From Acanthochlamys bracteata (taxonomy: Eukaryota; Streptophyta; Magnoliopsida; Pandanales; Velloziaceae), in assembly GCA_019914995.1 (NCBI GenBank), contig CM034143.1:5557501-5621500 (forward strand): DNA of 64,000 nt. Reading direction: 5' to 3'. How positions within the stretch are numbered: the stretch's first letter is position 1; the number at the start of each line of letters is the position of its first letter. The position numbers and the translations under genes are program-made. The notes below the pieces were generated by a model that was not told the DNA's origin, made no database searches, and worked only from the letters and a program-made list of their open reading frames with translations. Of the stretch, positions 1-11,308 are shown one piece after another.

Positions 1-1988
1 TCTGTTTTCTCAGAAGAAGCTAGTACCACAGCACCTGGTGGCACTAGTGAAACCTGCACTTGATGAAAAAGTACAGTTTACTCTGAATGCTATTGCTTTA
101 CGTGAATAAAAAACCAAGCCAACAATGCATGACAGAGGAGGCAGATAACTTTTCTTGTCATCCTATAGCAAGTTCACAAAGCAGTAATATTTATTATCAT
201 TAATCTTGAGCTGAGACGCAAGAATATCTTTTAGAACAAGGAAGATTATCCCATGCAAATCCAGAGACCGAGCACTCGCAGGCATTATTACAAAGATGAC
301 ATAATGCAGTTAATTTTAGAAGTTCCACCACATACAAATGCTCTAGCCATACCGCGGTATCAGTTTGGAGGGCAATCTAACCTCTTTTCTGACTGAATGC
401 TCATCTAGTTTTCAATAAGCATCTTTTAGACTAATGCAAGATTGTCATGCTGAAGTATGTAGTTTTTTTACAGCTAATATGCAAGAACTATAAAATTGAT
501 GTTCCTTCTAATTCTTTTTGTTATACAAAGTAAATTCTTGACTAAGTTTATTGTAGATAGCATAGCCTCTTGTGTCAACGAGAGGACTCTAATGGATATG
601 AAAAGGAGCTACACATTTTGAGCATGTGCTATCAATCACCTTATAACCAACTAGTCCAAGTGAATCAAATAACACAGAAGCACATAAAAGAAAAAGGAAA
701 AGGCAACTGCAGAATCATGAAAATATAGTCAATACCAACAACGGCAACCGATCCGTTTATTATCTATTCAACCAGTTCAAGCATTCTGTCACAGCCGAAG
801 AAACAAAAGGCATAAATTACCTGGTCTCGGTGGCTCTGAATAGCATTTAATTTTGACGGCAGCTCCAGCCCATAAAACGCCTTGATCTTCTCAGCATCAA
901 TGTTGAGAGTCTTCACACCTACCTCCCAACCAACAGCAGCTCTCCCTGTTTTCCCTCCTAGTGCCCGCGCCAATATCTGCATAAGTGACCATAAAAAGAC
1001 AAGCACTTTCAACTGCGAACCACAAAACAACTTTTCTGCTTTTTGCAAGCCAGTTGAATCTTTTCTTCTTTTCAATACTACCTCTTAAAAAAGGGGCTCA
1101 AAAACAATTTTAGCACCAAGTTGAAACTAGACGACCAGAGCCTATAGGAGTGGAAGCTAAGGCATATTTCTCCGCAATGAGAAGTCATGGATTCAACCTA
1201 AGTTAAAACCAAACAGCAAAATCTGATGCACGGATTCTAGAAGATTCATCTTTCACATTTGCTGCAATTCAAGAGCCATATTCACTTAACATATTCCTAC
1301 AGAAACTGCAACTTTCGATCTTGCAAGATACCAAACCTCAAATTTATCACAAAATACCATTCTGTTTAGTTCAACTACCATTTACCAATTGGGGCCACAA
1401 CAACTAGATACCCGATTCATTCAAAGACTGAACAACAAATATCTGATCAAAGAATCCCTTAAATCCTTTCTATGCGCTGCAATTCAAAGACCATATTCAT
1501 GAAAATCTTCATGCAAAGCTTCAAAGGTCAAATTTATCTCCAAAAGAAAATTTCCATCTCCTTCCATCACAAATTGATGATGCTATGATAACAATTAACA
1601 TAGATTTCCAAACAAAATGAACCAATCACCTTCGTAATCTAAGTAATACCTGATGACCAAAACAAATTCCGAGAATTTTCTTTTTCCTAGCATGTAAATC
1701 TTCAATCACACCGACAAGTCTATTAATCCACGAAGTACTCTCATCATGCGCATCAGCAGCACTACCAGTGATCACGAACCCATCAAACTCATCAACAGAA
1801 TCAGCAAATGAAAAATCTCCATCAACAACATGAAAGATCTCCCAGCTTTCTTTCTCTTGTTCATCGGGAAGGAGTCGAGCGAGCATGTGAGCATATCCGC
1901 CATGTTCTCGCTCGATGTAGGCAGTGGAATGTCCTGCTTTCAACACGGCATACCGCCGGTGCTCCACCATGGTGTTGGAGGAAGACAT
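1..1988 (-). CDS. Gamma-glutamyl peptidase-like class I glutamine amidotransferase (5' part; runs off the left edge)
   Basis: Three exons read in phase on the minus strand: 1650-1988, 821-976 and 1-53 (partial). The ATG at 1988 starts MSSSNTMVEHRRYAVLK. Exon 1 ends at GICFGHQ, so the nucleophile Cys is residue 109. Exon 2 continues ILARALGGKTGRAAVGWEVG and ends SHRDQ; exon 3 opens VSLVPPGAVVLASSEKT. Both junctions are phase 0 with GT..AG borders, and the order matches plant GGP proteins (family length about 250 aa). The catalytic His and Glu would lie beyond position 1. In this family the enzyme is a cytosolic peptidase that removes gamma-glutamyl from glutathione and its conjugates; that role is inferred from homology. 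An in-frame upstream extension exists, but the start at 1988 best fits the family. Introns are 54-820 and 977-1649. Confidence 0.9.
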
Positions 1989-3591
1989 AGAATGGACGGC
2001 TGCGATTGAGCGATGGAGAGCTCGGACGATGGAGATTTGGCCATGGTGGTTGTAGTGAGTGGGTTTTATATAGGTCTGTAAGGGATTGTGGAGAGAGAGA
2101 GAGAACATCGTCGTTGTCTCTTGTTGGAGTTCACGGAAGGAAATGAGTTTGTTGTAGCGGAAACGGGCTACTATTACCTTTTTGACATATACCTTATTTG
2201 TAGGACCTATTTTGCAAATTATTTTGGCGGACATATATAAATTCCGTACCTCCAGACCTGTTAATTTATTTCAGTTGCAGATCTCCTATCTCGAAACTGA
2301 CGTCAGCAGTGGCGGACTCTATCTCTGCCGCCGCCGCAGTTACCGCCGGCGTTTAAGCGGTGGGAGCTCCGTGTCCTTTTTCTATACGCCGTCATGTTCT
2401 ATTCCAATGCCATCAACATCTCTCACCGCCTTTCTCGCAGTACTCCGCTGTAGCTGTCTCTATCTCCTGATTTCTCTAAAAATGTTATGTAATTCAACCA
2501 CAGTTGGTCGATATCTGAATTTAATGTTGGTTATAGGGAAAGGCTTTATGGACTCCGAGACGGCTGGATATCAGTTCGACTCGATTATGCTTCCCTTAGA
2601 CAATCCTTGTAATTTTGCTTCTGATTGAAAATTTCTTCCGGTTTTTTAATGATCTGTAGTTTCACATATTCGGTTTTCTAGGAAGTTTTTGTTTATATGA
2701 TTATTCCTTCTCTCTCTCTCTCGCTCGCTCGCTACAGATCATTGTAAGGTAGAAATGGATTGACATGACACTCATTGCATTGTATTTTATTTTGTTTTAA
2801 TCCATCCTAGTTATGAATTATGATCATAATTTTGTTCTGCTTTGGGATGAACGTTTGTTACTCAAGTTTGGTTACTTAAATTCTAATTTTCATTAAAAAA
2901 TTAAAAATTATTTTTTAAAATAGAATAAAATATTTTTTATTTTAAAAAAAATAATTTTTATAATTATTTTCAAACGTTCCCATTATTGACCTAACAAACT
3001 CATGTTTGATAGGTGGCAATAATCTCACCGGATACGTCATAGGTTTCCCCCGACAGGAATCAATTGGTTGATCTCACGATTGCTACAAAGATGGTACGTA
3101 TACAACATTTTTGAAATGTCATGTTCATACCTATCAATTATCTGACTGTTACATTCTTGGATATTTGCATTTTTGGTATTGCTGAAAAAGTAAAGGTTTG
3201 TTTTTGAATGTATAATTATTTCTTGACTTAAAACTTTTTATATCTTTTAAATTTTTTAAAAAAAAATTCTATACTATGGAGGACTTTTAAACTTGAAAAG
3301 CTTACATATGACATAAGTCATATGTGCTTAGCAGTAAATTATTCCTTACTTGATATAATCCAGTCCTGTCTACAGTATATTTTTCTTTCTTCCGACCATT
3401 TTACATGCATAATTTATGCTATACATCCAAGAGTCAGAGAAAATTTAGTGTATAGTAAATGCAATCAACGCAGGTGCCCATTAACATAGAGCATATTAAA
3501 TGCAAGAAATTGCGTCTAGACTACTTTTTTGGACATGCTCAAGTGCTTACTGAATGTTGAGCAACATTCTTGCAGGGTTTAGACTAATCTA
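1989..3591. other. Intergenic: GGP leader and promoter, then unassigned sequence
   Basis: Positions 1989-2200 are the presumed leader and promoter of the minus-strand peptidase gene and include a CT/GA run near 2090-2105. Positions 2250-2640 are GC-richer and open for 148 codons on the plus strand, but the protein resembles no family I know and the other frames are interrupted. A (CT)n/(CTCG)n tract lies at 2709-2733. The rest is AT-rich with no recognised gene. Confidence 0.5.
2850..2978. repeat. AT-rich MITE-like island with AACGTTTG/CAAACGTT ends
   Basis: The left edge reads AACGTTTG at 2850 and the right edge is its exact inverse, CAAACGTT, ending at 2978. The interior is A/T homopolymer-rich and can fold back. 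No target duplication is evident, so this is an inferred miniature inverted-repeat element. Similar islands occur at 9549-9793 and, less clearly, near 10740, 19440, 30300 and 47940. Confidence 0.45.
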
Positions 3592-3849
3592 GGCATATTT
3601 CAAATACATCAAATTTTACTTTTTCTCTCTATATTTTAAATTAGACTATTTTACGTATTTTAATTTTCATTCAGAATTTTACTTTTATTTTCACACATTT
3701 TTTATAAAAAATTTATTCCAAACTCTATTTTGTTTAGTTTCAATTACCATTCTGAATTTTACTTTCCACCAAATTCTATCTTTTATTGAACTTTACTTTC
3801 ACGAAATTTCTTTCCGTGAAACTTTCTTTCATGTAATTGAAACACGCTC
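3592..3849. mobile_element. Tourist-like MITE, copy 1 (about 258 bp)
   Basis: The left end reads GGCATATTTCAAATACAT and the inverse of the right end reads GAGCGTGTTTCAATTACAT, an imperfect terminal inverted repeat. Flanking triplets are CTA (left) and TTA (right), close to the TWA duplication expected of PIF/Harbinger-derived Tourist MITEs. Length and end sequence match the better-preserved copy at 30912-31173. There is no coding capacity. Confidence 0.55.
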
Positions 3850-4564
3850 TTAACATGAAAGTTCTTAGAACCCATACTTCTCAGTGGCAGATGTTCCTTA
3901 ATCAACCACTGAAGATAGGTACTGCTTGCCGTGGTAGAGATAACAAGTGAAACGTTTTTGGTCGAGAAACTGGTCCTTCTTCAACAAATGAACTGAAGTT
4001 CCTGCGTACAGCTGCATAGCTTGATGCTTGATCTTATAACTTTCAACGATACGTCAGTTTGAGTTTCGGTCGTTCAGTATAGTTACATTCACTTGTCAGA
4101 GGAACAAATTTTGATCTGCCAAGTCTTTCTTTGTGCTTCTCTTGTATGTATTCGTTCGCTGTTTACAAAGACATCTGATTCAAACTACATTGGGATTTCA
4201 GTTTTTTGTGCAGCTGCTGTTCTTTATAGAAAATTGCCGAAGTTGTTTGTTAATTCCTCGCAACTTCTTTCGGTAGAGTTTCCCCTTTAAAACGAGAGAG
4301 TTCTTCACAAATTAAATGCAAAAGCCACAAAACATAGACCACCAACCATGTCGAAAAGAACTATCATTCTTCAAGCTAGAATGCATCATGTTCTAAGGAA
4401 TGGATGACACCAACATGTGACAAAGAATATCACACACCATTGGATGAAACTTCGTTGAATTTGAAGAGCTTAACAAAGGAACCATAACACAATCGGCACA
4501 AGAGTCATCTGACAATAGCCATAACAGATAACAATAGGTGTAAAACGAATCGCGGTACAACAAA
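3850..4564. other. Intergenic between MITE copy 1 and the EBF 3' UTR
   Basis: No homology to a known protein was recognised. Short open frames at 4093-4290 (plus) and 4393-4575 (minus) lack any family signature. The stretch probably holds the end of the EBF transcription unit and spacer. Confidence 0.4.
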
Positions 4565-5341
4565 GACGTTCCCATAATAATAGACCTTTATTCATTCAAT
4601 ATGGTTGCCAATCTTACAGTTCCAAACATGAGCCAGTTAAAAACTCGGAGGTTGGTAAAAAAAACAGCTGCATGAAACCAGCTGTCATGGCAGACACTAG
4701 AAAATCTGCTGCCATAACCTTAAGCCCCCGAGGATTTCCAGGCGGTGACAGAACCACTCGAAAGCAACCAAACAGGACTTATAACAGACACGACCAACTA
4801 CAGAGACACAGACACCGACTCATTAATAGCATAACCAGAAACCAAGGCTTCAGACTGGAACGGCATTAGAAGACATTGAGGCTTGGCTAGAACACACCAG
4901 GGTTGAGATACACACAAATGCCCCAGTAACACCACAGCCAGGACCCAGTAAAAAGATACAGAAACTGGAACAATCATTACCAGCAAACTAGACCACCAAG
5001 AAACCACGGCACAGTGAAGTGTCATAAAACCAAGAACCAAGGTCAAGCAACAGCATGCTCCTGACAAAACAGAAGCGAAACACTCTGCAACAGGTCTCCA
5101 ATGAAACAGAAGAGAACCTGAAAAAATGAGGCTTGACCAAAGGAATCTTGGAAAATCAGCGTTGCCATGGAGGAAAGCCAACTATGACTGACCTAAGTGC
5201 AAAATCAATAAATACTTAAACCATGAAATCTGCTATATCTATATATATATATTTTTCCTTTTCACCTTATGCTGGAGATTGAGCCCACGAATAAGCGGTA
5301 TTGGAAAGACCCAGCACAGCACTCAGACACCTTCACATTTT
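4565..5341 (-). promoter_or_regulatory. Long EBF 3' UTR with poly(A) signal and U-runs
   Basis: The EBF stop codon is followed on the minus strand by about 750 nt without a gene. AATAAA occurs in mRNA sense at 4592-4587 (TTTATT on the plus strand). U-runs in the transcript include an 8-U tract (4657-4664) and a 6-U tract (5121-5126). In Arabidopsis, EBF1 and EBF2 3' UTRs carry poly-U elements bound by EIN2-dependent machinery that represses EBF translation under ethylene. Equivalent use here is inference from gene identity and U-tracts. Confidence 0.5.
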
Positions 5342-8057
5342 TCAGGAAAGGATGTTGCACCACCAGAGCTTCTCATCGAGTATGTTAAGCATGTTGTCGG
5401 TGATCTTGTTGCACTGAAGAAGGTTCAGTCCTACGAGGGATTTCCCCAAGTTGCTCAAGAACGGGAGGCTCCTGTCAGTTACACTGGAGCAACCAGACAG
5501 AGAAAGAGCTCGAAGATTGATCCGCCTTGCACTGGCCAAGACAGCAACACCATAGTCTGTAACACTGCATTTAGACATCTCAAGGTCCTCAAGTACAGAG
5601 CAGCTTTCTCCAATCATTAAAAGACTCTTATCTGTGACCATTCTGCATCCACTAATATTGAGACTCTTGAGAGTCTCTCCATGAGCAATCACCAGAGCAC
5701 AAATAAATGCATCGGTCAGATTGACACAACCACTCAGATTGACCTTGACCAGTCGTGACTCAGAGCTCTGCGCAAGATGAAGAAGTCCAGCATCTGTGAC
5801 GCCAGCAAGGCCACTCAGATCAATCTGCTGTAAACCAGGGCAGATCTTCTGAACAATGACTAAGCTGGAGCTTGTGAAACCCGGGCAATTACGGATAATC
5901 AGAGATCGGAGTGAAGGGCACCGGGGAAGCTGAGCAGGATAGTCCACAATGTCCTTAATTCCTGAACACTTGATCAAGGATAGGCCCTTGAAGTTTGGGT
6001 TGCAGCAAAAAAGAGAAGCAAGAATGCCATAGAGTGTCACCTGATTGCAACATTCCAGGTGCAAGCCCTCCAGAGCCCTAGCAAACTGCCCAACAACTGC
6101 AATTCCAGTATCAGAAACGAAGGCACAATTGCGAAGGTTAAGCTGCTTCAGGTTTGGGCTGCCCTTCACGATTGCTTCTAGTCCAAAATCTGTGACACCA
6201 CTGCACAAATAGATCATCAGATTCTTAAGCTTCTGCAGTCCTTGGGCACTACCCATGACCCAGAATCCTCTTTCATTCACATTTTGGAGACCAGAGAAAA
6301 CCAATTCAGTGAGCGACTTCCCGTAATGGCCAATGACAGCAAGAGATGCATCAGTTATATTGACATTCTGAAGCTTTATCTTCTCAATGGAAGCAGCCGC
6401 TGAACAAACAAGACTTGCAACTCCCTGGTCACCCACCTTAGCACAGCGCTTGATGGAAACGGACTTGAGTAGTGAGCAGGACCGGCCAATTGCTCGGAGG
6501 CCTTCATTCTCAATCCCTGAGCAAGCTTCCAATGATATGGTAGTTAGCTTGGGGCACTTCTGTGCAATGGAAATCAATCCCTTGTCTGTGATATTTGGGC
6601 ACATGATCAAATCAATCTTCTCCAGCATGGGACAGCCCTCCGCAATTTCTGCGAGCCCTGCATCTGTGACAGAAGGAACATTCCAAAGAGAGAGAACCTT
6701 AAGGGCTGGGCAACCGCGAGCAATGGCAGACAAGCCAATATCGGTAACTCCTCGAGTTGGATGGCTGCCTTGGATTAAAAGCTTACCAAGCCCTCCGCTG
6801 CCACTGATGCCAACTGCAATGGCAGCAAGTCTATTATCAGTAGCTTCCTTCTCCGACAAGCTCCTAGTAAGATGATCACCACTCTCATCTTCCCCTTCCT
6901 CTTCATCAGCAGCTGGATAACCATTCAGATCAAGTTGGGGCTTCTTGGGAGATCTTGCAGATGCTTCCTTCTCAAGATGCTTCATGTCAGAAGCACACAT
7001 GCTGCTCAAAAGCAAGAGCCAGCGTTTGGAGACACAAGCAGAATTGCTCCTCTCCTTGCAGCCAGGGAGACTTCGAAGGATCTCAAAGAGGCACTCATCA
7101 GGGAGGGAATCAATCGTCTTCTCCTCCTGCTTATCAACATCTGCTTCGAAGCTGAAGACAGAAGGAACAACGACTCGGGTCTTCTTAAGAGAAGGCCAGT
7201 AGACATCTCCTTTAGGAGCCACGCATGTAAATACATCTGAGTAAAGCGGTCTCTTATGACAGAAATCACCTGAAACCAAAACATGTAGAGCCTGCTCAGA
7301 TCATGTACTACCTAAGCAAATTAAGAAAACTGACTTATTCGAATAGTAAAGGGCTATAGGATATTAAACTACAACTCCATAGGAAAATTTAACGCAGAAA
7401 ACACAAGTTATATGATGAAATGATACAGATCATTTAGGTCAACGAAGCTTTCATGTTAGCTTATTCTGAGGAATGATTAACTGATCAGACGAAAAAAAAA
7501 TTAAAAAAATATATTATAAAGCATATCAAACAGAATTTATGATCAAGGATCACAATCTACATATCAGATAACAGATCCAAGCAAACCAGTCAACTAGATC
7601 TAGAACTAACAACTCAGCTGCAGGTTAATTAGCATGCAAAGCCTGAGGTAGATTGAGTTGATGGAAGAATTGAGGCAAGAAGAATCACCTAGAAGCCCAA
7701 AAACAGAGATCTGAAGCTACAAACCTAAGATTAGCTAGAAGAAGATAAGCTCAGACTTTAAAATTTTTAATAGACAACAAGGAATCTATTAATAGAGCTA
7801 ATCACAAGGTGAAAATAAAGTCCCAGAAACGTATTAAAATTGAGGACGTTAGAAGCTAAGTTGATCTAATCAGCTAGATACGCAAATATTTAACAATCAA
7901 AACCCAACAAGCACAAACATTTAACACATAATTTGATAGTGTCTTTCTGCAGAAATCCAAATCACAGACAAAATCTAAACATTTCTAACATAAGTAGGAA
8001 TTTTTCTTTCAAGAATCAAGAAGAAAAATTACCTCCATGGTTGACGAGTGCGGGCAT
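5342..8057 (-). CDS. EBF1: EIN3-binding F-box protein (EBF1/EBF2 type)
   Basis: There are two coding exons, 8033-8057 and 5342-7269, joined in phase (GGA G|GT GAT) to give MPALVNHGGDFCHKR at the N-terminus and 650 aa in total; EBF proteins are usually about 620-650 aa. An F-box lies at residues ~60-105 (IDSLPDECLFEILRSLP). From about residue 150 to the end runs a series of leucine-rich repeats of the CPxLxxLxLxxCxxITDxGL type, ending LWWCNILS. EBF is the substrate receptor of an SCF ubiquitin ligase that marks EIN3/EIL1 for degradation in the nucleus and so damps ethylene responses. The intron (7270-8032) falls after codon 8. Which of EBF1 or EBF2 it corresponds to cannot be settled by eye. 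Confidence 0.96.
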
Positions 8058-8240
8058 GTTTGCCCCAAAGTGAGATCAGCCAAGAGCCCAAGAAGAAAAC
8101 CACCAAAATCAACAGAAACAACAGCAGCCACCACCACCAACAAGAACAACAACAATAAACCAACAACAACAACAACAATCAATCCCTTCAACTCTTGATG
8201 CATCAACTCAGCCAAAGATCACAACTTTATTTCATCAAAC
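8058..8240 (-). promoter_or_regulatory. EBF leader with upstream AUGs, one overlapping the main ORF
   Basis: Upstream of the EBF ATG the minus strand carries a minimal uORF (AUG-AAA-UAA, 8235-8227) and an AUG at 8203. The second opens a frame that crosses the EBF start in another frame. Its first ~45 codons come from (GUU)n-rich DNA and encode a Val/Leu-rich hydrophobic stretch. The 8203 AUG has U at -3 (weak), while the EBF AUG has A at -3 (good), so leaky scanning could still reach EBF. The pyrimidine-rich sequence at 8300-8400 suggests this is leader, but the transcription start is unproven. Confidence 0.5.
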
Positions 8241-9548
8241 CCTACTCCAGTAGGTAAAAAACAGTTTTTTTTCGAAAATTTTCAGAAATTATTAACAAGA
8301 AAAAGAAAAGGTGCGGGTGGCTGAGGAGAGAAAAAGGGAAGAAGTGAAAGAGGAGAGAAAGAACAAGAGGACCTTTGCCCCTCTGGTTCTGGGAACTTGC
8401 GTTTATCTATCTCCACAATAACACAACCTCTCAAAGATTAATAAATCTTCATTAATAAATTTCACACAGCACAAGTTGTTGCATATAATAAAAAAGAAAG
8501 AAAGAAATTCTCGAAAACGAAAAAATTGAAGATGACCCACTTGAAAGAAAAGTCTTCAGTTCTTCTCCCCTCACCAGCACCACTTCTTTCCAGGTTCAAA
8601 GAACCAAAGAACCAAAGCTTTCTGGCAAACAACACAACTACATCACCGGTAAAAAATAAAAATCAACTAACTAATCTAAACAATTTTGATAAAAAAAATA
8701 AAAATGTTTAGTTTTTATCTTACTAGTTACGGCACTAAAGCTGCTAAATTATTTTTCTGCATGTACTTATTTTTATTTGACAGGGGTATAATGGGAATAA
8801 AAAACAGAACTTTTAGTAATAGTACATTAGTAGTAGTTCTTGCACAGGGATAGAATGCAAAAATGAAAAAAACTAGAAGTTATTATCAGTAGTAGTTAAT
8901 ATCTTAATGATGTGTTATATTTGTTTGCCTTTAGATTTAATTAGTGTAAAGTTTTACCTTGCGCAATAATTAATTTTGATGTTTTCAATAAAAAATTAAA
9001 ATTATGCTAAAAAATGATTTATACATAATTATTTAAAAAAATTATTGTATTATGTTTATAACTATTTTTTGTTTTGTTTTTAATATTAAAAAGTATAACC
9101 ATATTAAAAATAAAATGCAATTTATGGGTAAGTTAAAATGTATATCAGTTTACTGTAGTTTTTAATTATAATTTATTTTTAAATATAACCAATACAAATA
9201 ACTAATTTTAAATTAATTTTTAAAAATTCACTAGGTTGTAACTTACATAACTAAGGTGTTGTTTGTCTAAATTTTTACAAAAATTTTATTTTAACGTTTC
9301 TAATAAAATGCTTATAATATTTTATAAAAATTTCTAAAATTTTTACGTAATAACAATATTTTTAATAAAAACTAAATTTTATTTAAAAAATTTCATAATA
9401 TTTTTATTTAAAAAAATTACTTTTTTTAAAATAAAGTACTTTCAGATATATTATAATTTTACTAATTTGAAGAAGCAAGCAATTACAACATCCATGTGAG
9501 ACCAAGTGACAAAACAGTAATATTGAAATAAACAATTTCTTTACCGTC
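8241..9548. other. EBF upstream region and AT-rich spacer
   Basis: Positions 8241-8480 (minus sense) are CT-rich and likely hold the EBF leader and core promoter. Beyond that the DNA is very AT-rich, with poly(A)/poly(T) islands at 9240-9440 resembling the other AT-rich repeat islands. No gene was recognised; the 61-codon frame at 8526-8711 has no family signature. Confidence 0.45.
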
Positions 9549-9793
9549 CGCGTTTGAAATTAATTATAAAATAAAATTTTTTTAAAACAAAAAATATTTT
9601 TATTTTTTTAAAAAAATAAATTTTTTTTATTTTTTAAAAAATAATAAAAATTTATAATAAAAAGATTTTATTACGTAAAATTTTTCTATATATTTTAATT
9701 TTTAAATAAATTTTTAAATATTTATAAAATATGTATTGAAAATATAAAATAAAAAAAATAAAAAATTATTTATAAAATATTATAACAAACGCG
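9549..9793. repeat. AT-rich MITE-like island with CGCGTTTG/CAAACGCG ends
   Basis: A perfect 8-bp terminal inverted repeat, CGCGTTTG at 9549-9556 and CAAACGCG at 9786-9793, bounds 245 bp of almost pure A/T that can fold back. The contrast between GC-containing ends and A/T interior is striking. No target duplication is visible. It resembles the island at 2850-2978. Confidence 0.5.
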
Positions 9794-9795
9794 AT

Positions 9796-9838
9796 TATAT
9801 ATATATATATATATATATATTTTAAAGAGAGAGAGAGG
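9796..9838. repeat. (TA)n followed by (GA)n microsatellite
   Basis: A run of about 12 TA units (9796-9820) is followed by a GA run (9826-9838), directly beside the inverted-repeat island. Simple sequence, likely polymorphic in length. Confidence 0.9.
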
Positions 9839-11308
9839 GAAAACAAGTTGGCTATAACAAAAAGGTAACAACTTGCTTCAATTTGCTTCGCGTTTCAAAT
9901 CCAGGTTGGCAATTGAAATGAAATCCTTCTTTTCATTGATTTAGAATATATTTAGCGATGCCTATTCTTATTATTAATTTGATTTTATAATTCTTTTATA
10001 ATAATTTAAATATTCATACATTATAAAAAAAATTTAAAATAATTTTATATTTTTGAAATGGCAAAGAAAGAAAACTTACTTTAAAATTTTTTTAAATAAT
10101 TTAATTTAAAATTTTTTTATTTAAGACTCCTAAACATAGTATCAGGAATCAGAACTGTTTTATGAAATTTCATCTTACAGAAAATAATCAAGTTTGGGTA
10201 AAAATTTTGAACATGCATGCATCTTCAAAAAATGAACCCCACCAACTGCCATTATAAGATTCTAGTTGGACTTGTCAGTCATACGATACATGCACCGCAT
10301 CACTATAGTACATAATAATCTATAAAATGAATTGATGATAAACAAAAATAAAAATATTAAACAGAATATATAAAAAATTTTAATATTTTTATTTATATTT
10401 TTAAATATTATTATATAAACTCTTATTAAGAAATATAAAAAAAATTTTAAAAAACTTTATTTCACAAAAACTTTTCTAAATATTTACAATTTAAAAAATT
10501 TTAGTTCATTAGCATTTTCTAATAAAAATTAAAATATTTTTTGTTTTACAAAAGCTTTTTAGAAGACACTCTCAAACATACTCTGAAAGACATGAGTTGA
10601 ATGCAATGAATATAGAAGGATTTGTAATCCTTTCTTGTTAGCAACTTGATCTTTCAGTTCATGTATCTTCTCCTCCATTTGTCTCGTTCTATAGATAGTA
10701 TATGAGATTCAACTCGGAGGTTTCTTAACTCACTACGAACCCGTTTGAGTTAACGTTTCCCGTACGCTATTTTTAAATATATATTTTTATAAATATTAAA
10801 ATATTTATTTAAAATTTATAAAATATAAAAAAATTTTACATAATAAAATATTTTATATTTATATATTTTATTAATTTTTAAAATAAAAAAATAAAACTTA
10901 TTTTAAAAAAATGAAAATATTTTTTATTTCAAAAAAATTTTATTTTATAAATACTGCCAAATGCTCTCTACGTAGTTTCTCTCTGACTATCGACATGCTG
11001 CAAGCATTCCATTCAAGATATAATTACATCATATAAAGAGCAACACGATTGTGTAGACTGAATGATAGATTGCAGATTGAATTGGCAAAACCTGGGTAAA
11101 GACTGGCAAAATTTTACCAAGCAAACTTCATAGATATCAGGATATTAGTGATTGGAGCTAAGAATTACTTAAAACAGCTTAAACAAGAAGATTATCAATC
11201 CATGATTCAGTTCCCATAATGTTCCAACACCTACACAAATCCCTTTAAGGTCTTTTTGGAACAAAATCATATAACTCTGCAAGTAATCCTCCCCCGATCC
11301 CAAAAGAC
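9839..11308. other. AT-rich spacer between EBF and eL38
   Basis: Further A/T islands lie at about 9957-10135, 10340-10570 and 10741-10975. The last begins CCCGTTTGAG and ends near TGCCAAATGC, suggesting decayed copies of the same kind of inverted-repeat element. No protein-coding similarity was recognised. The right part (about 11080-11308) is the likely 3' flank of eL38. Confidence 0.4.

Noticed and set aside
2182-2628. 148-codon plus-strand frame in the peptidase upstream region
   Set aside because: The composition is not protein-like, no family is recognisable, and much of it overlaps the likely promoter region. The alternative frame reading KRWELRVLFLYAVMFY is short and has no ATG before that phrase.
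6387-7240. Several long plus-strand frames inside the EBF gene
   Set aside because: They are antisense shadows of the leucine-rich-repeat coding sequence, with no codon pattern or family of their own.
8143-8178. CRISPR-like or satellite array from (AAC)n units
   Set aside because: It is a simple trinucleotide microsatellite in the EBF leader, with no spacers.
8009-8215. 68-codon hydrophobic frame as a separate membrane protein gene
   Set aside because: It spans the EBF leader and first exon and opens with a non-ATG codon. It is better treated as a leader uORF starting at 8203.
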